Position numbers and translations under genes: made by a program. Below, piece after piece: positions 1-9,600 of a stretch of 64,000 nucleotides of DNA (within the stretch, counting starts at the first letter, position 1; each line of letters begins with the position of its first letter). The notes beneath the pieces were generated by a model, which was not told where the DNA came from, searched no databases, and saw only the letters and a program-made list of their open reading frames with translations. The stretch is from Clostridiales bacterium CHKCI001. GTDB lineage: Bacteria; Bacillota; Clostridia; Lachnospirales; Lachnospiraceae. The stretch covers positions 1 to 64,000 of the forward strand of contig FCNS01000003.1 of assembly GCA_900045905.1 (NCBI GenBank), in the 5' to 3' direction.

Positions 1-125
1 GGAAAGCAAGAGGAAGAAGGCATATAGAAAGGTCCTTTAGGACAAGCCAGAGGAGGAAGTGCGGCTGTCAATTCTTCTGTATGTCTTTAGACAGGGCAGG
101 TAAAAAGCCCTTTTAGGGGGATGTT
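1..125. other. unassigned edge sequence
   Basis: No gene is recognised here. One plus-strand frame stays open for about 36 codons from the window edge and ends at a TAG just before the hairpin at 126-149. It could be the tail of a gene that starts outside the window, but I recognise no family in it. Confidence 0.2.
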
Positions 126-149
126 AACCCCCCAGCTTAGCTGGGGGTT
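126..149. terminator. hairpin, probable intrinsic terminator
   Basis: The arms AACCCCCAGC and GCTGGGGGTT pair around a three-base loop and are followed by an AT-rich ATAATTTTTAT stretch on the plus strand. It probably ends whatever transcript enters from the left edge. Confidence 0.55.
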
Positions 150-190
150 ATAATTTTTATATATAACAGTTTCAAAATTGCATGTCAAGA

Positions 191-217
191 GCGGGTGGGA
201 AATCCACCCGTTTTTTT
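191..217 (+). terminator. intrinsic terminator facing the transposase
   Basis: CGGGTGG and CCACCCG pair around a short loop, then seven T residues follow on the plus strand. It lies just downstream of the transposase stop in the opposite direction, so it would block antisense read-in to the insertion sequence, as is common at IS ends. Confidence 0.65.
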
Positions 218-227
218 GACTTTTCCA

Positions 228-1469
228 TTATTCTGGTAAGCGTCCCTCATACATGATGCTCAGCTCGCCATAGACCTGTGCCCAGTTTCGAATCGTAACA
301 GTCCATTTTTTCGTGGCTTCAAATGTTGCTAGATAGAGAGCTTTCAAAAGGGCTGTATCACTTGGAAATACGCTTCTCTGGCGGTTCAGCTTCCGATAGG
401 TGGAATTGAGAGATTCTATGGCATTTGTTGTATAAATAACCTTCCTAACCGTTGCTGAAAACTTGAAAATTGGGGAAATCGCATCCCAGTTATCTTTCCA
501 TCGTTTCATAGAATTCGGATATTTTGGAGTCCATTTTTCTGTTACTCGCTCTAAAGCTGTTAAGGCTTTCTTTTCATCCGCCGCCTGATAAATCGTTTTC
601 AAATCTGTAGCAAAAGCTTTTCTGTCTTTCTCTGGAACATACTTCAAGGTATTTCTCACCTGATGAACGATACATCTTTGATATTCTGTCTTAGGAAATG
701 CTGCACCAATCGCTTCTTTGATGCCAGTAAGTCCATCTGCACAGATGATCAGGATATCTTTTACACCACGATTTTTCAATTCATTCAAAACAGAGAGCCA
801 ATACTTTGAACTTTCGTTTTCTCCAATGCGGATGGTAAGGACTTCCTTCTTACCTTCTGCATTAATTCCAAGAATTACATACGCTGCAAGCTTGTGGATC
901 ACTCCATTATCACGAACAGAGTAATGAATCGCATCAATATAAAGAATCGCATAAACTTCATCCAAAGGGCGGTTTTGCCAATCTTCAATCTGTGGAAGAA
1001 TCTTGTCTGTAACATCCGAGATAAAACCTTCTGATGTTTCAAAGCCATAAATATCTTCCATTGTTTCCGAAATTTGTCGGGTTGTCATTCCTTTTGCATA
1101 CATAGAGATAATCTTTTGGTCAATATCGGAAATATCTTTCTGACGTTTTTTTACCACCTGAGGTTCAAACGTTGATTTTCTGTCTTGTGGTACTTCAATC
1201 TCCATAGAACCATAACGACTATTTACTCGTTTGCGTTTATAGCCATTACGATAATCATCCTTATCAGAACGTTTTGATTTTTCATACCCTAAATGGTTCT
1301 CCATTTCCGCTTCCATCATTTCCTGGATGGTTCCACCAAGAAGATCTTTCAGAGCATCCTGGATGTCTTGTGCTGACTGAATATCGTATTCTTCCAAGAG
1401 TTGGTGAATAATGTTACGTTTTCCTTCTGTCATTTGTACTCTGTGTACTGGTTTCTTTTCTCTTCCCAT
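228..1469 (-). CDS. IS256-family (Mutator) transposase
   Basis: A full-length DDE transposase of 413 residues, which is normal for IS256. The RNase-H-like core is readable: first Asp in YIDAIH (about 178), second Asp in CADGLTG (about 244), then the family C-x2-H in CIVHQVRN, and the Glu in TNAIESLNS (about 352). A strong AAGGAGG site lies 5-6 bases before the start codon. The element sits inside or beside an older IS3 orfA, whose reading frame stops at about 1528, close to the presumed IS256 end. I could not place matching terminal inverted repeats or a target duplication. The gene looks intact and possibly active. Confidence 0.93.
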   Translation of the reverse strand: MGREKKPVHRVQMTEGKRNIIHQLLEEYDIQSAQDIQDALKDLLGGTIQEMMEAEMENHLGYEKSKRSDKDDYRNGYKRKRVNSRYGSMEIEVPQDRKSTFEPQVVKKRQKDISDIDQKIISMYAKGMTTRQISETMEDIYGFETSEGFISDVTDKILPQIEDWQNRPLDEVYAILYIDAIHYSVRDNGVIHKLAAYVILGINAEGKKEVLTIRIGENESSKYWLSVLNELKNRGVKDILIICADGLTGIKEAIGAAFPKTEYQRCIVHQVRNTLKYVPEKDRKAFATDLKTIYQAADEKKALTALERVTEKWTPKYPNSMKRWKDNWDAISPIFKFSATVRKVIYTTNAIESLNSTYRKLNRQRSVFPSDTALLKALYLATFEATKKWTVTIRNWAQVYGELSIMYEGRLPE

Positions 1470-1527
1470 AGTAAAAGGCCTCCTTATGATAATCTATTTT
1501 ACCATAGAAGACCTTTCCTAACATCAT

Positions 1528-2082
1528 TTACAGAAAAAGTTTCACACTCTCCAATTGCTGCTTTTTCGCCTTGAGTTGCGCAGGTTCCTTTTCTCGTCTC
1601 AAGGCGATTAATTTTTTTATTGCTGCATTTTCTGCTTTGAGGTATTCTGTTTCTGCTCTTAATCGAATAAGTTCTTCTCTTTCAGAAGGTGTAAGTTCCT
1701 TGGAAATACTATCTTTTTTCATTGTGGGATCCTTATTAGGTCTGCCCTTTTTCAAACTTAGCAGGTCATCCTATCCTTTTATCATATACATATGAACCCA
1801 TTTAGATAATAGCCCTGAGTCAATTCCTGCACGAATAATCACCCTTTTTTGTGATTTACCAGCTAAAACTCGAGTAACAAGCGAATATCTTTCTTCCGCA
1901 GTCCAATCTTTGCATGTCGAAGGATGTTTTAAGGCATTCATTCTGTGTATATCTACAATATTACTTCGAATAAGTATTTATCTTCTATAGCTCTTTTGAG
2001 TAATTCCTTTTGGTGTTTCTGATCACTGACCATTCCTATATAACTTGACGCATTTGAGTTTATATTCAAAATCATATTTCAC
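1528..2082 (-). pseudogene. decayed IS3-family transposase orfA
   Basis: Reading the minus strand from a GTG at 2082 gives an IS3/IS150-group OrfA start (MKYDFEYKLKCVKLYRNGQ) and then a TGA where relatives usually have Trp. Further frames restore a WTAEERYSLVTRVLAGKSQK stretch with the helix-turn-helix, then a TAG and the charged leucine-zipper segment (RLRAETEYLKAENAAIKKL) near 1560-1700. The C-terminus departs from the family after KAKKQQ, where the IS256 end seems to begin. No orfB follows on the far side of IS256, so a deletion accompanied or followed the insertion. Non-functional. Confidence 0.8.
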
Positions 2083-2089
2083 GTAAAAA

Positions 2090-2121
2090 CCCCCTTTACT
2101 GCTTTTATCCAGTAAAGGGGG
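2090..2121 (-). terminator. hairpin at IS3 end, minus-strand terminator
   Basis: CCCCCTTTACTG and CAGTAAAGGGGG form a perfect 12-bp stem. On the minus strand it is followed by TTTTTA and then by the start of the decayed orfA. It would stop outside transcripts from entering the transposase gene, a common safeguard at IS ends. Confidence 0.6.
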
Positions 2122-2163
2122 GACCATATCACAATAAAAAACTGATTATTGAGAGAAGAAGTG

Positions 2164-2331
2164 ATGGGAAGTAGTACAGAGGGATATGTGAGTCATGTGC
2201 TAGCAGAACGGATGACAACAAGACCAATGGGATGAGGAGAAAGAGGAGCGGACCAAATGGAAAAGTTAAGAGCATATGCGCAAAATGAAGGAAATATGCT
2301 GGAATTGGTAAGAGGATTAAAAAAGGAATAA
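2164..2331 (+). pseudogene. fragment of an ISLre2-family (UPF0236) transposase
   Basis: The plus frame reads MGSSTEGYVSHVLAERM and TTRPMG, then a TGA (2233-2235) at a position where relatives have Trp, then a run containing GADQM, EKLRAYAQNEGNML and ELVRG, and a stop at 2329. The order and spacing match the C-terminal part of ISLre2/UPF0236 transposases. Only this scrap remains; the rest of the gap before the NRPS promoter (2332-2450) holds nothing I recognise. Together with the IS3 remnant it marks the left boundary of the metallophore island as an old insertion hot spot. Confidence 0.6.
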
Positions 2332-2450
2332 AAAGAAAAGAGAGGTTGAAGTAGAAGAAATCTTAAATAGTAACCCAATATGGCATTTGGAGCGATTGGC
2401 AGAAAAGAGAAATGAAATTTAAAATAAGTTTTCAAATGGAAAAAATATGA

Positions 2451-2479
2451 TTGATATGTCGATGAAAAAGTGTTATAAT
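2451..2479 (+). promoter_or_regulatory. sigma-A promoter of the NRPS operon
   Basis: TTGATA (2451-2456) and TATAAT (2474-2479) are separated by exactly 17 bp. It precedes the first biosynthetic gene by about 60 bp, and no other strong promoter is visible before that gene. Confidence 0.75.
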
Positions 2480-2491
2480 TATACAAACGGA

Positions 2492-2505
2492 TTAGTTTAA
2501 ACTAA
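2492..2505. promoter_or_regulatory. palindromic operator TTAGT-N4-ACTAA
   Basis: A perfect 14-bp palindrome, TTAGTTTAAACTAA, begins 12 bp after the -10 box and covers the expected transcription start, the usual place for a repressor. The half-sites recur at the ECF transporter promoter (24397) and the flavodoxin promoter (47914). Symmetry and genes suggest a DtxR/MntR-type metalloregulator. That assignment is inference. Confidence 0.6.
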
Positions 2506-2535
2506 CGTCAAAGCGATAATAATAACAAAGATGGA

Positions 2536-4119
2536 ATGGTGAGAAGAATGAAAGGTAAAAATTTAGAAGAGTATTGTAATGTAGCAGGGTTTGAAGAAAT
2601 CACTTTTGGAGAATTAGTTAATAGATGGGGAGATATATATGGTAATAAGATTGCCATAAAAGATAAAGATGAAGAAGTAACATATTGGGAACTAATGAAG
2701 AAAAGTCAAGAGCTTGTAGGAGTATTAAAAAATTTGGGAATAAGAGAAAAAAGTATAGTTGCTTTGCAATGTACAAATAGGATATGTTTTATTGAAATTT
2801 TGTTTGCATTGTTCCGTATGGGAACTGTACCTATAATGGTATTACCAGCTTATAGAGAACAAGAGGTAATTAAGGTTATGCAAAAGACAAATGCAGATGC
2901 GTATATTGGGCCAATAGAATATATGGGGTATAGCTATAAAAATATAGAAACGGAAATCAAAAGAGTAATTCCAGAAGTTATTACGTTATTAATTGATAAA
3001 AATTTTACAGATGCAGAGAATTTGATAGTAGATGAATATTTTGACGATAAAAATGTCGTTTATGACGATGTAGCAATTTTGCTGTTATCAGGAGGAACTA
3101 CAGGAGAACCCAAATTAATTCCTAGAACACATGCGGATTATATATACAATGCAAAAATGGCAGCGGAAAGAAGCTGTTTAGATCAACAGTCTGTTTATTT
3201 GGCAGCCTTATCCATTGCACATAATATGCCCTTGGCGTGTCCAGGAATATTAGGAACATTATATGCGGGAGGTACAGTAATATTAAGTTATTACTCAAGC
3301 CCAGATGAAATTATGGAATTAATAGAGGAAGAAGGAGTAACTATTACAGGATTAGTTCCGACACTTGCACAACTTTGCATGGAATTATTAGAAATAGATG
3401 AGTTTGATATATCATCTTTGAAAGTGATTATTACAGGCGGAGCAAGACTAGAGGCGAAATTAGCAGAAGATATTATACGTAATTTTCATTGTATTCTTCA
3501 AAATCAGTTTGGGACTGCAGAAGGGTTAGTTATGTCTACCTCTCTAAATGATCCTGTTGAATGGACATTAAAATACCAGGGTAAACCAATTTCGGAAGCA
3601 GATAGAATTCGAATCATTGATGAAGAGGGAAAGGATGTTCCAGAAGGACAAAGTGGGGAATTAATAGTAAGAGGATTATATACTATTGAAAATTATTATA
3701 ATGAACCCCAGTGTAATACAAAATTTACTGATGATGGGTATTACAGAACAGGAGATAGAGCAGTAATCACAATAGATGGTAATGTACGTGTATTGGGGCG
3801 TATGAAGGAGCAGATTAATAGGGCAGGAGAAAAAATTCAACCTTCAGAAATAGAAGAAAGTTTACTTGAGTTGAGAGAAGTTCAACAAACAGTTGTTATT
3901 GCTATTGATGATCCTTTATTGGGACAAAAAAGTTGTGCATTTGTTCAGTTTAGACCAGGATGCAATTTAGATGAAAAAGAAATCTGTAGTAAACTGCAAC
4001 AAAAAGGAATTGTGCGTTATAAAATCCCTGATCAGATAGAAGTTATAGAAGAATGGCCAGTTACTAAAATAGGCAAAATCGATATAAATACGTTAAAAAG
4101 AAAAGCGAGTATTAAATAA
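2536..4119 (+). CDS. aryl-acid (salicylate/2,3-DHB) AMP ligase
   Basis: A stand-alone adenylation enzyme of the DhbE/YbtE/PchD group (527 residues). It should activate salicylate or 2,3-dihydroxybenzoate and load it onto the aryl carrier domain at the N-terminus of the first NRPS. Visible: the phosphate loop LLSGGTTGEPK, the aryl-pocket motif AHNMPLACPG, FGTAEG, YRTGDRA and the C-terminal lysine segment TKIGKID. The Cys in LACPG sits where salicylate ligases tend to have Cys and DHB ligases Ser, so salicylate is favoured, but GLVMS leaves this open. First gene of the operon. The ribosome site is weak; ATG 2548 is an alternative start four codons in. No gene for making the aryl acid lies in the window. 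Confidence 0.9.
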   Translation: MVRRMKGKNLEEYCNVAGFEEITFGELVNRWGDIYGNKIAIKDKDEEVTYWELMKKSQELVGVLKNLGIREKSIVALQCTNRICFIEILFALFRMGTVPIMVLPAYREQEVIKVMQKTNADAYIGPIEYMGYSYKNIETEIKRVIPEVITLLIDKNFTDAENLIVDEYFDDKNVVYDDVAILLLSGGTTGEPKLIPRTHADYIYNAKMAAERSCLDQQSVYLAALSIAHNMPLACPGILGTLYAGGTVILSYYSSPDEIMELIEEEGVTITGLVPTLAQLCMELLEIDEFDISSLKVIITGGARLEAKLAEDIIRNFHCILQNQFGTAEGLVMSTSLNDPVEWTLKYQGKPISEADRIRIIDEEGKDVPEGQSGELIVRGLYTIENYYNEPQCNTKFTDDGYYRTGDRAVITIDGNVRVLGRMKEQINRAGEKIQPSEIEESLLELREVQQTVVIAIDDPLLGQKSCAFVQFRPGCNLDEKEICSKLQQKGIVRYKIPDQIEVIEEWPVTKIGKIDINTLKRKASIK

Positions 4120-4138
4120 ATTATAAAGGAGACCAGCT

Positions 4139-5179
4139 ATGGAGAATATGGAAGTTAATGCTAGAATAATCACATCAATGAGTCAAGGATTTGCGAATAC
4201 ATATTTGTTGTATACAGCTTGTAAATTAGAAATATTTGATTTTATAGAGCAAAATATAAACACAGTTTTAGAACTTAGCAAAAAATTAAATGTAGATGGG
4301 CAGATTTTAAGTAAAATTCTAAGACCGTTAGTTGCTTATGATTTTTTGGAAAAAAAAGATGTTGAATATCAATTAACAGAGAAAGGTAAGTTATTAACTG
4401 GTTCCTCTAAAAATTCTTTAAAAGGATATGTCTTATATTGTGGTGGTATATGTGCAAAAAGCTGGTCCATGATGGCAGAAGCAGCAAAAACAAAACAAAT
4501 TCCTTATTCATTAGCTATGGGGGCTGAGTTGTTTGCAGAAAATGAAAAAGATGAGGGGCATTATTTCGCATTTAATAATATGATGAATTTTATTAGTGAA
4601 AGAACGTCATTATCTGATTTCCTATGTGATTTACAAGATACTAATATAAAAAGGATTGTAGACATTGGTGGTGGGACAGGGGCTGTAATTACTCAGTTTC
4701 TTAAATATTTTCATCATGCCACTGGTACAATATTAGATTTAGAGTTTGTAAAAGAAAAAGCATTACAAAATTTAAAAAAAAATATGGTGATAGATAGATG
4801 TGATTTTGTACCAGGGGATTTTTTCAAATCTTTTTCTATATCTGGGGATATATTTATATTATCAAGAGTATTACATGATTGGAATGATGAAGACTCGATA
4901 AAAATATTAAGAAATATAAAAGCGAATATGACCGATAACAGTGTTTTATATATTATAGAGTTAGTTATTCCAGAAGAAGTAAAAAGAGAAAATATTGATG
5001 TGTATATGAATGATTTGCAGATTTGGGCTGTATGTGGTGGTACTGAAAGAAAACTATTAGAATATTATAAATTACTTCATTCCGCTGGTTTAAGCTATAT
5101 AGATTCTAAACAGATTCATTCAGGGGAAAGTGTAATAGAAGCTCGATTGGATATTAAAATAGAAGAAGGGGAAATATAG
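4139..5179 (+). CDS. SAM-dependent O-methyltransferase
   Basis: A 346-residue class I methyltransferase of the plant-type/acetylserotonin O-methyltransferase group (winged-helix dimerisation region in the first ~90 residues, catalytic domain after ~150). The SAM loop is VDIGGGTGAVITQF; SRVLHDWNDED carries the usual catalytic His-Asp. AAAGGAG precedes the start, 20 bases after the ligase, so it is in the operon. Its target is unknown: methylating the phenol would weaken metal binding, so a carboxylate, a second hydroxyl on the aryl cap or a thiol are alternatives. The family and fold are clear; the role is not. Confidence 0.85.
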   Translation: MENMEVNARIITSMSQGFANTYLLYTACKLEIFDFIEQNINTVLELSKKLNVDGQILSKILRPLVAYDFLEKKDVEYQLTEKGKLLTGSSKNSLKGYVLYCGGICAKSWSMMAEAAKTKQIPYSLAMGAELFAENEKDEGHYFAFNNMMNFISERTSLSDFLCDLQDTNIKRIVDIGGGTGAVITQFLKYFHHATGTILDLEFVKEKALQNLKKNMVIDRCDFVPGDFFKSFSISGDIFILSRVLHDWNDEDSIKILRNIKANMTDNSVLYIIELVIPEEVKRENIDVYMNDLQIWAVCGGTERKLLEYYKLLHSAGLSYIDSKQIHSGESVIEARLDIKIEEGEI

Positions 5180-5194
5180 TACGAGGAGATTATT

Positions 5195-5944
5195 ATGGAG
5201 AAACTGATTAAAAACAGAGAAAAAATTCATAATGGAGATAAAGTATTATTTTGCTTTCCATTTGCTGGAGGAGGTGCAGCGGCATTTAATAGTTGGGTAA
5301 CCTTTTTTGCTACAGATACGGTAGTTTGTACAATTCAATTACCAGGAAGAGAAGAAAGAATTATGGAAAAGCCGTATACAGATATGAGAATTTTGGTCGA
5401 GGACTTGTATAAGCTAATTCATCAATATGATAATCATCAGTTGTATTTCTTTGGACACAGTATGGGAGCAAAGATCGCATATGAAGTAGCAAAAAAATTA
5501 GAAAGTGAAGGGAAAACATTAGAGCATCTGATTGTTTCTGGAAGCAGGGTACCGCATTTACCTGAGCAAAATCCAATCTATCATCTAAATGATGAGGAAT
5601 TTGAGCAAGGTATTGCCAGATTTGATGGGACCCCACAGGAAATTTTGGAAAATAAAGAACTTATGAGTTTTTTCCTTCCAATGTTACGAGCAGATTTTAT
5701 AATGGATGAAACATATTATACTCAAAAAATAGAAAAACTAAGCTGTCCAATTACTGCACTTGGAGGAACATTTGATAAAGAGGCAGATGAACATGCAGTG
5801 TTGCAGTGGAAGGAGTATGCATTAAAAAATTTTCAGGCGTATTTTTTTGAAGGAGGACATTTTTTTATTAGAGAAAAAGAACAAGAAGTATTGAAAAAAA
5901 TAGCCGCAATAATCATGGATAAAAATGAAAATACAGATATTTAG
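5195..5944 (+). CDS. type II (editing) thioesterase
   Basis: A 249-residue external thioesterase of the YbtT/PchC/SrfAD type. It clears misprimed or stalled acyl groups from carrier domains. Visible: the N-terminal FCFPFAGGGAAAF motif, nucleophile elbow GHSMGA (Ser near 87) and the C-terminal His in FEGGHFFI. GAGGAG precedes the ATG, 15 bases after the methyltransferase. Unlike the two terminal thioesterases downstream in this locus it keeps the normal Ser. Its last codons overlap the start of the broken phosphopantetheinyl transferase. Confidence 0.9.
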   Translation: MEKLIKNREKIHNGDKVLFCFPFAGGGAAAFNSWVTFFATDTVVCTIQLPGREERIMEKPYTDMRILVEDLYKLIHQYDNHQLYFFGHSMGAKIAYEVAKKLESEGKTLEHLIVSGSRVPHLPEQNPIYHLNDEEFEQGIARFDGTPQEILENKELMSFFLPMLRADFIMDETYYTQKIEKLSCPITALGGTFDKEADEHAVLQWKEYALKNFQAYFFEGGHFFIREKEQEVLKKIAAIIMDKNENTDI

Positions 5945-6522
5945 TAATACAGATTTACGGTATTTAAAACAATTAAGAGAAAAATATACAATGGGATAAG
6001 TTAATATAGTGGATAGAAAATAAAGCATATTTCTTAGACGAAAATGAAAGGTTAAAATCTCAAATATTTAAAAATAGTGCTGATAGATGTCAGTATCTAA
6101 CAGGAAGAGTTTTAACGAAATTTTTAGCGGCATATTATCTCCAAATATCAGAAATGAAACTTTTTGTTAAAACTGATGAGTTTGGGAAACCATGTTTGGA
6201 ATATGAAACTTCTGAGATTAATGTAAAATATAATCTCTCTCATTTAGGAAAATATTTAGTAGTGTTTTTTGGCTATGAATTTTCTTTAGGAATTGATATA
6301 CAAGAAAAAGTAAAGCTTCCTGATTACAAAGATATTGCTAAAAATTTTTTTGATAAGGATGAGTATGAAGTGGTGTGTAAAGATAAGACACATAATACTT
6401 TTTATGAAATCTGAGTAACTAGAGAAATGTATATAAAAGCGGTTGGTAAAGGATGGGGTTTAGAACTAGATAGTTTTTATATTAAAGATAGTGATATTTA
6501 CATATTTTTCCAAAAAAACTGA
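5925..6522 (+). pseudogene. broken Sfp-type 4'-phosphopantetheinyl transferase
   Basis: Such enzymes attach the phosphopantetheine arm to carrier domains. An ATG at 5925, overlapping the thioesterase end, opens a correct-looking start (MKIQIFSNTDL) that stops at about 5999. The family then continues in another frame from about 6010: RCQYLTGRVL, YNLSHLGKYLVVFFGYEF, LGIDIQE (metal-binding Asp), IAKNFFDKDEYE, and, past an in-frame TGA at 6412-6414, REMYIKAVGKGWGLELDSF. That TGA replaces the Trp of the usual W-x-x-KE motif. At least one frameshift, an upstream TAG and one nonsense codon make it non-functional, so a chromosomal enzyme elsewhere must serve the NRPS. Confidence 0.8.
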
Positions 6523-6613
6523 AGAGTGACAGCTTATTAGATTTAAACTAGATAGAGAATATAGTGTGGCTTTTGTCATAAATAAACTTTTTTAGAAAAA
6601 GGAGATTAATTTC

Positions 6614-9600
6614 ATGGAATACAGACAACTCAAAGAACAAGTACAAAAGGAATTGCCGATACAGGCAGAATTCGAGGAAAATGATAATTTATTGGAATTA
6701 GGCTTGGATTCTCTAAAAATTATGCGTTTAGTAAATGAGTGGAGAAAGCAAGGGATTCGTATTCCTTATGGTCATCTTATGGAACAGCCTACTTTGAAAA
6801 AATGGTGGAAATTAATACAAAAGCGAAAGAAAAAAGAAATACATAGAGAGGTAGTAGATAAAGAGAAAAATACTGTTGAAGCTGATAGTGTGCCGTTTTT
6901 ATTAACAGATGTTCAATATGCATATAAAATTGGAAGAGAAAGAGGACAAGAATTAGGAAATATTGGCTGCCATGCCTATTTAGAATTTTCTGGAAAAGAT
7001 GTTAATGGAAAAAAGTTAGAACAAGCTTGGAATAGATTACAATATCATCATCCAATGTTGAGAGTTAAATTTTTAGACAATGGTTTACAAGAGATTATGC
7101 CTAAGCCATATAGTGAAAAAATCGAAATATTAGATTTGGTTAATACTTCTGATTTTGAAGAGATTCTTGAAAAGAAACGTCGAGAGTTGTCTCATAGAAA
7201 ATTGAAAGTAGAGGAAGGTCAGGTCGCTGCTCTTACATACTGCCTTCTACCAGAAGGAAAAACGAGAATTCTCTTCGAGTTAGATTTATTGGTAGCTGAT
7301 GTTCAAAGTATGCAAGTTATACTTAGGGATTTAGCAACGGCATATACAGGTAAGGAATTACCAAAAGAATCTAAGAACTGGCGTTTTGATAAATATTTAG
7401 AAAAACAAAGTAAAGATGAGGAGGAGGAACGAAAGCAGGCTAGAGAATATTGGAATAAAAGAATACCCAATATGCCATTTGGTCCTGAATTACCGTTAGC
7501 TAAAGAAACTTCAACTCTTACAGAAACAAGATTTAAAAGGCGGATTGTTAGATTGCAAAGAGAAGAGTGGAACACTTTGCAAAGAAAAGCGGCAGAAAAT
7601 CAGATTACTCCAGCAATAATGCTTTTATCTGCATATGCAGTTATATTAGAACGCTGGAGCAGTAACAAAAAATTTTTGATTAATATACCATTCTTTAATA
7701 GAAAAACCGAATATACGGGTATTGAAGAAGTTGTGGCAGACTTTACTACATTGCTTCTTTTAGAAGTGGATATGGAAAAGAAGACGACTTTTAAAGAAGT
7801 GGTGGAGATGGTCAAAAACCAACTTTATCAAGACATGAAATATACTTCTTATTCAGGTGTTCAGGTTCAACGTGATATGGTTCAAATGTCTGGAGAGAGA
7901 CAGATTATAGCTCCAGTTGTTTTTGCATGCAATTTAGGGACACCATTAATTAATAATGAATTTAAAAATAATATAGGTGAATTTTCATATATGATTTCTC
8001 AGACACCAGGGATTTGGTTGGATTTTCAGACATATGAAGATGAAAATGGAGTAATGCTTACATGGGATAGTGTTGATGAACTTTTCTATGAAGGAATGAT
8101 GGATGATATGATGGACAGTTTCGGAAGACTTTTGCATCAATTAAGTTCCGAGAGCTGGGATATTTATTATGATGTTCTACCTGAAAGGCAGAAGAAATTT
8201 ATTGAAGAACAAAAAAATATAGAAAATATCTCTAATCCATCTTGCCTCCATACGAACTTTTTTAAAGTAGCTAAAGAAAGGCCAGAAAAGATAGCAATTA
8301 TTGATACTGGAATAAATAGGAAAATTTCTTATGGAGAATTATCAAGAAAAGTAATATCTATAGCAAGTTTCTTAGTAAAACACCATATTCAACGGCAACC
8401 TATTGCTATTTCAACGACAAGAGGTTGGCATCAAGCGGCGGCGGCATTGGGAATTTTAGTGTCAAATAATATCTATGTTCCAGTTACAATAAATCAACCA
8501 GAAGAAAGAAGAAAAATAATACATGAAAAGACGGGAATTCATTATGTAATAACAGATGAACAAAATTATAATACAACGGTTTGGCCCCAAATGGCGACAA
8601 TATGGATATTAGAAGAGATTATATCGAAATCACATATGGAAACATTACCTGACGTTTCACCAGAAGATTCTGCATATATTATTATGACTTCTGGAACTAC
8701 TGGAATTCCAAAAGGAGCAGAGATGTCCCATAAAGGAGCATGGAACACAATAGAGGATGTAAATAAACGGGTTAGTATTAATAGTGAGGATATATTCTTG
8801 GGAGTTTCCGCATTAGATTTTGATTTATCAGTTTATGACATGTTTGGAGCATTTAGTGTTGGTGGAACATTGTTGATGATTTCCGATGAAAATAGTAGAG
8901 ATGCGGAATACTGGTTACAACTTGTAGAAAGGTATCAGGTGACTATTTGGAATTCAGTTCCTATCTTATTAGACATGTTACTAATATGTGCAGAAGCACG
9001 AAATATGAGATTACCTTTTAAAGCGGTATTGACTTCTGGTGACTGGATCGGGATGGATCTTCCAGAAAGGGTAAAAAAACTCAGTAGTATTTGCAAGTTT
9101 ATCGCAATGGGTGGAGCTACAGAAGCAAGTATATGGTCAAATTATCTAGAAGTTAAATTACCTATTCCAGAAACATGGCATTCTATTCCATATGGAAGAC
9201 CGCTTTCACATCAGACATATAGGGTTGTTGATGAGAAAGGGGTGGATGTTCCTTTTTGGGTAGAAGGAGAACTTTGGATTGGAGGAGAAGGTGTAGGTAC
9301 ATACAGAGGAGATGAGAAGCTGGCGAATGAAAAGTTTATAAGAGATGCTGGAAGTATATGGTATAGGACAGGAGACAAAGGTCGTTTTTGGAGCGATGGA
9401 ACAATTGAGTTTCTAGGTAGAAAAGATTTTCAGGTTAAAATTCGTGGACATAGAATTGAGCTGGGTGAAATTGAAACTGCATTGAAAACTATTGCTGGTA
9501 TTAAAAATGCTGTAGTGGAACCGATAAAATCTGAAGATGGAGAACAACATTTAGTTTCTTATATAGAAACGTCTCCAGAAATAAAAGAACCCTTATATCG

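Noticed and set aside
228-1560. Terminal inverted repeats and target duplication of the IS256 element
   Set aside because: The right end seems to lie near 1550 (GAGTGTGAAAC on the minus strand), but I found no convincing partner on the left, so I do not give element ends.
2193-2486. A 97-codon minus-strand frame across the NRPS promoter
   Set aside because: It is antisense to the transposase scrap and the promoter/operator, and is a Phe/Tyr/Ser-rich shadow.
6412-6414. TGA read as Trp (recoded genetic code) in the transferase
   Set aside because: Intact genes here use TGG for Trp and several end in TGA, and the same gene also has a frameshift, so decay is the simpler reading.
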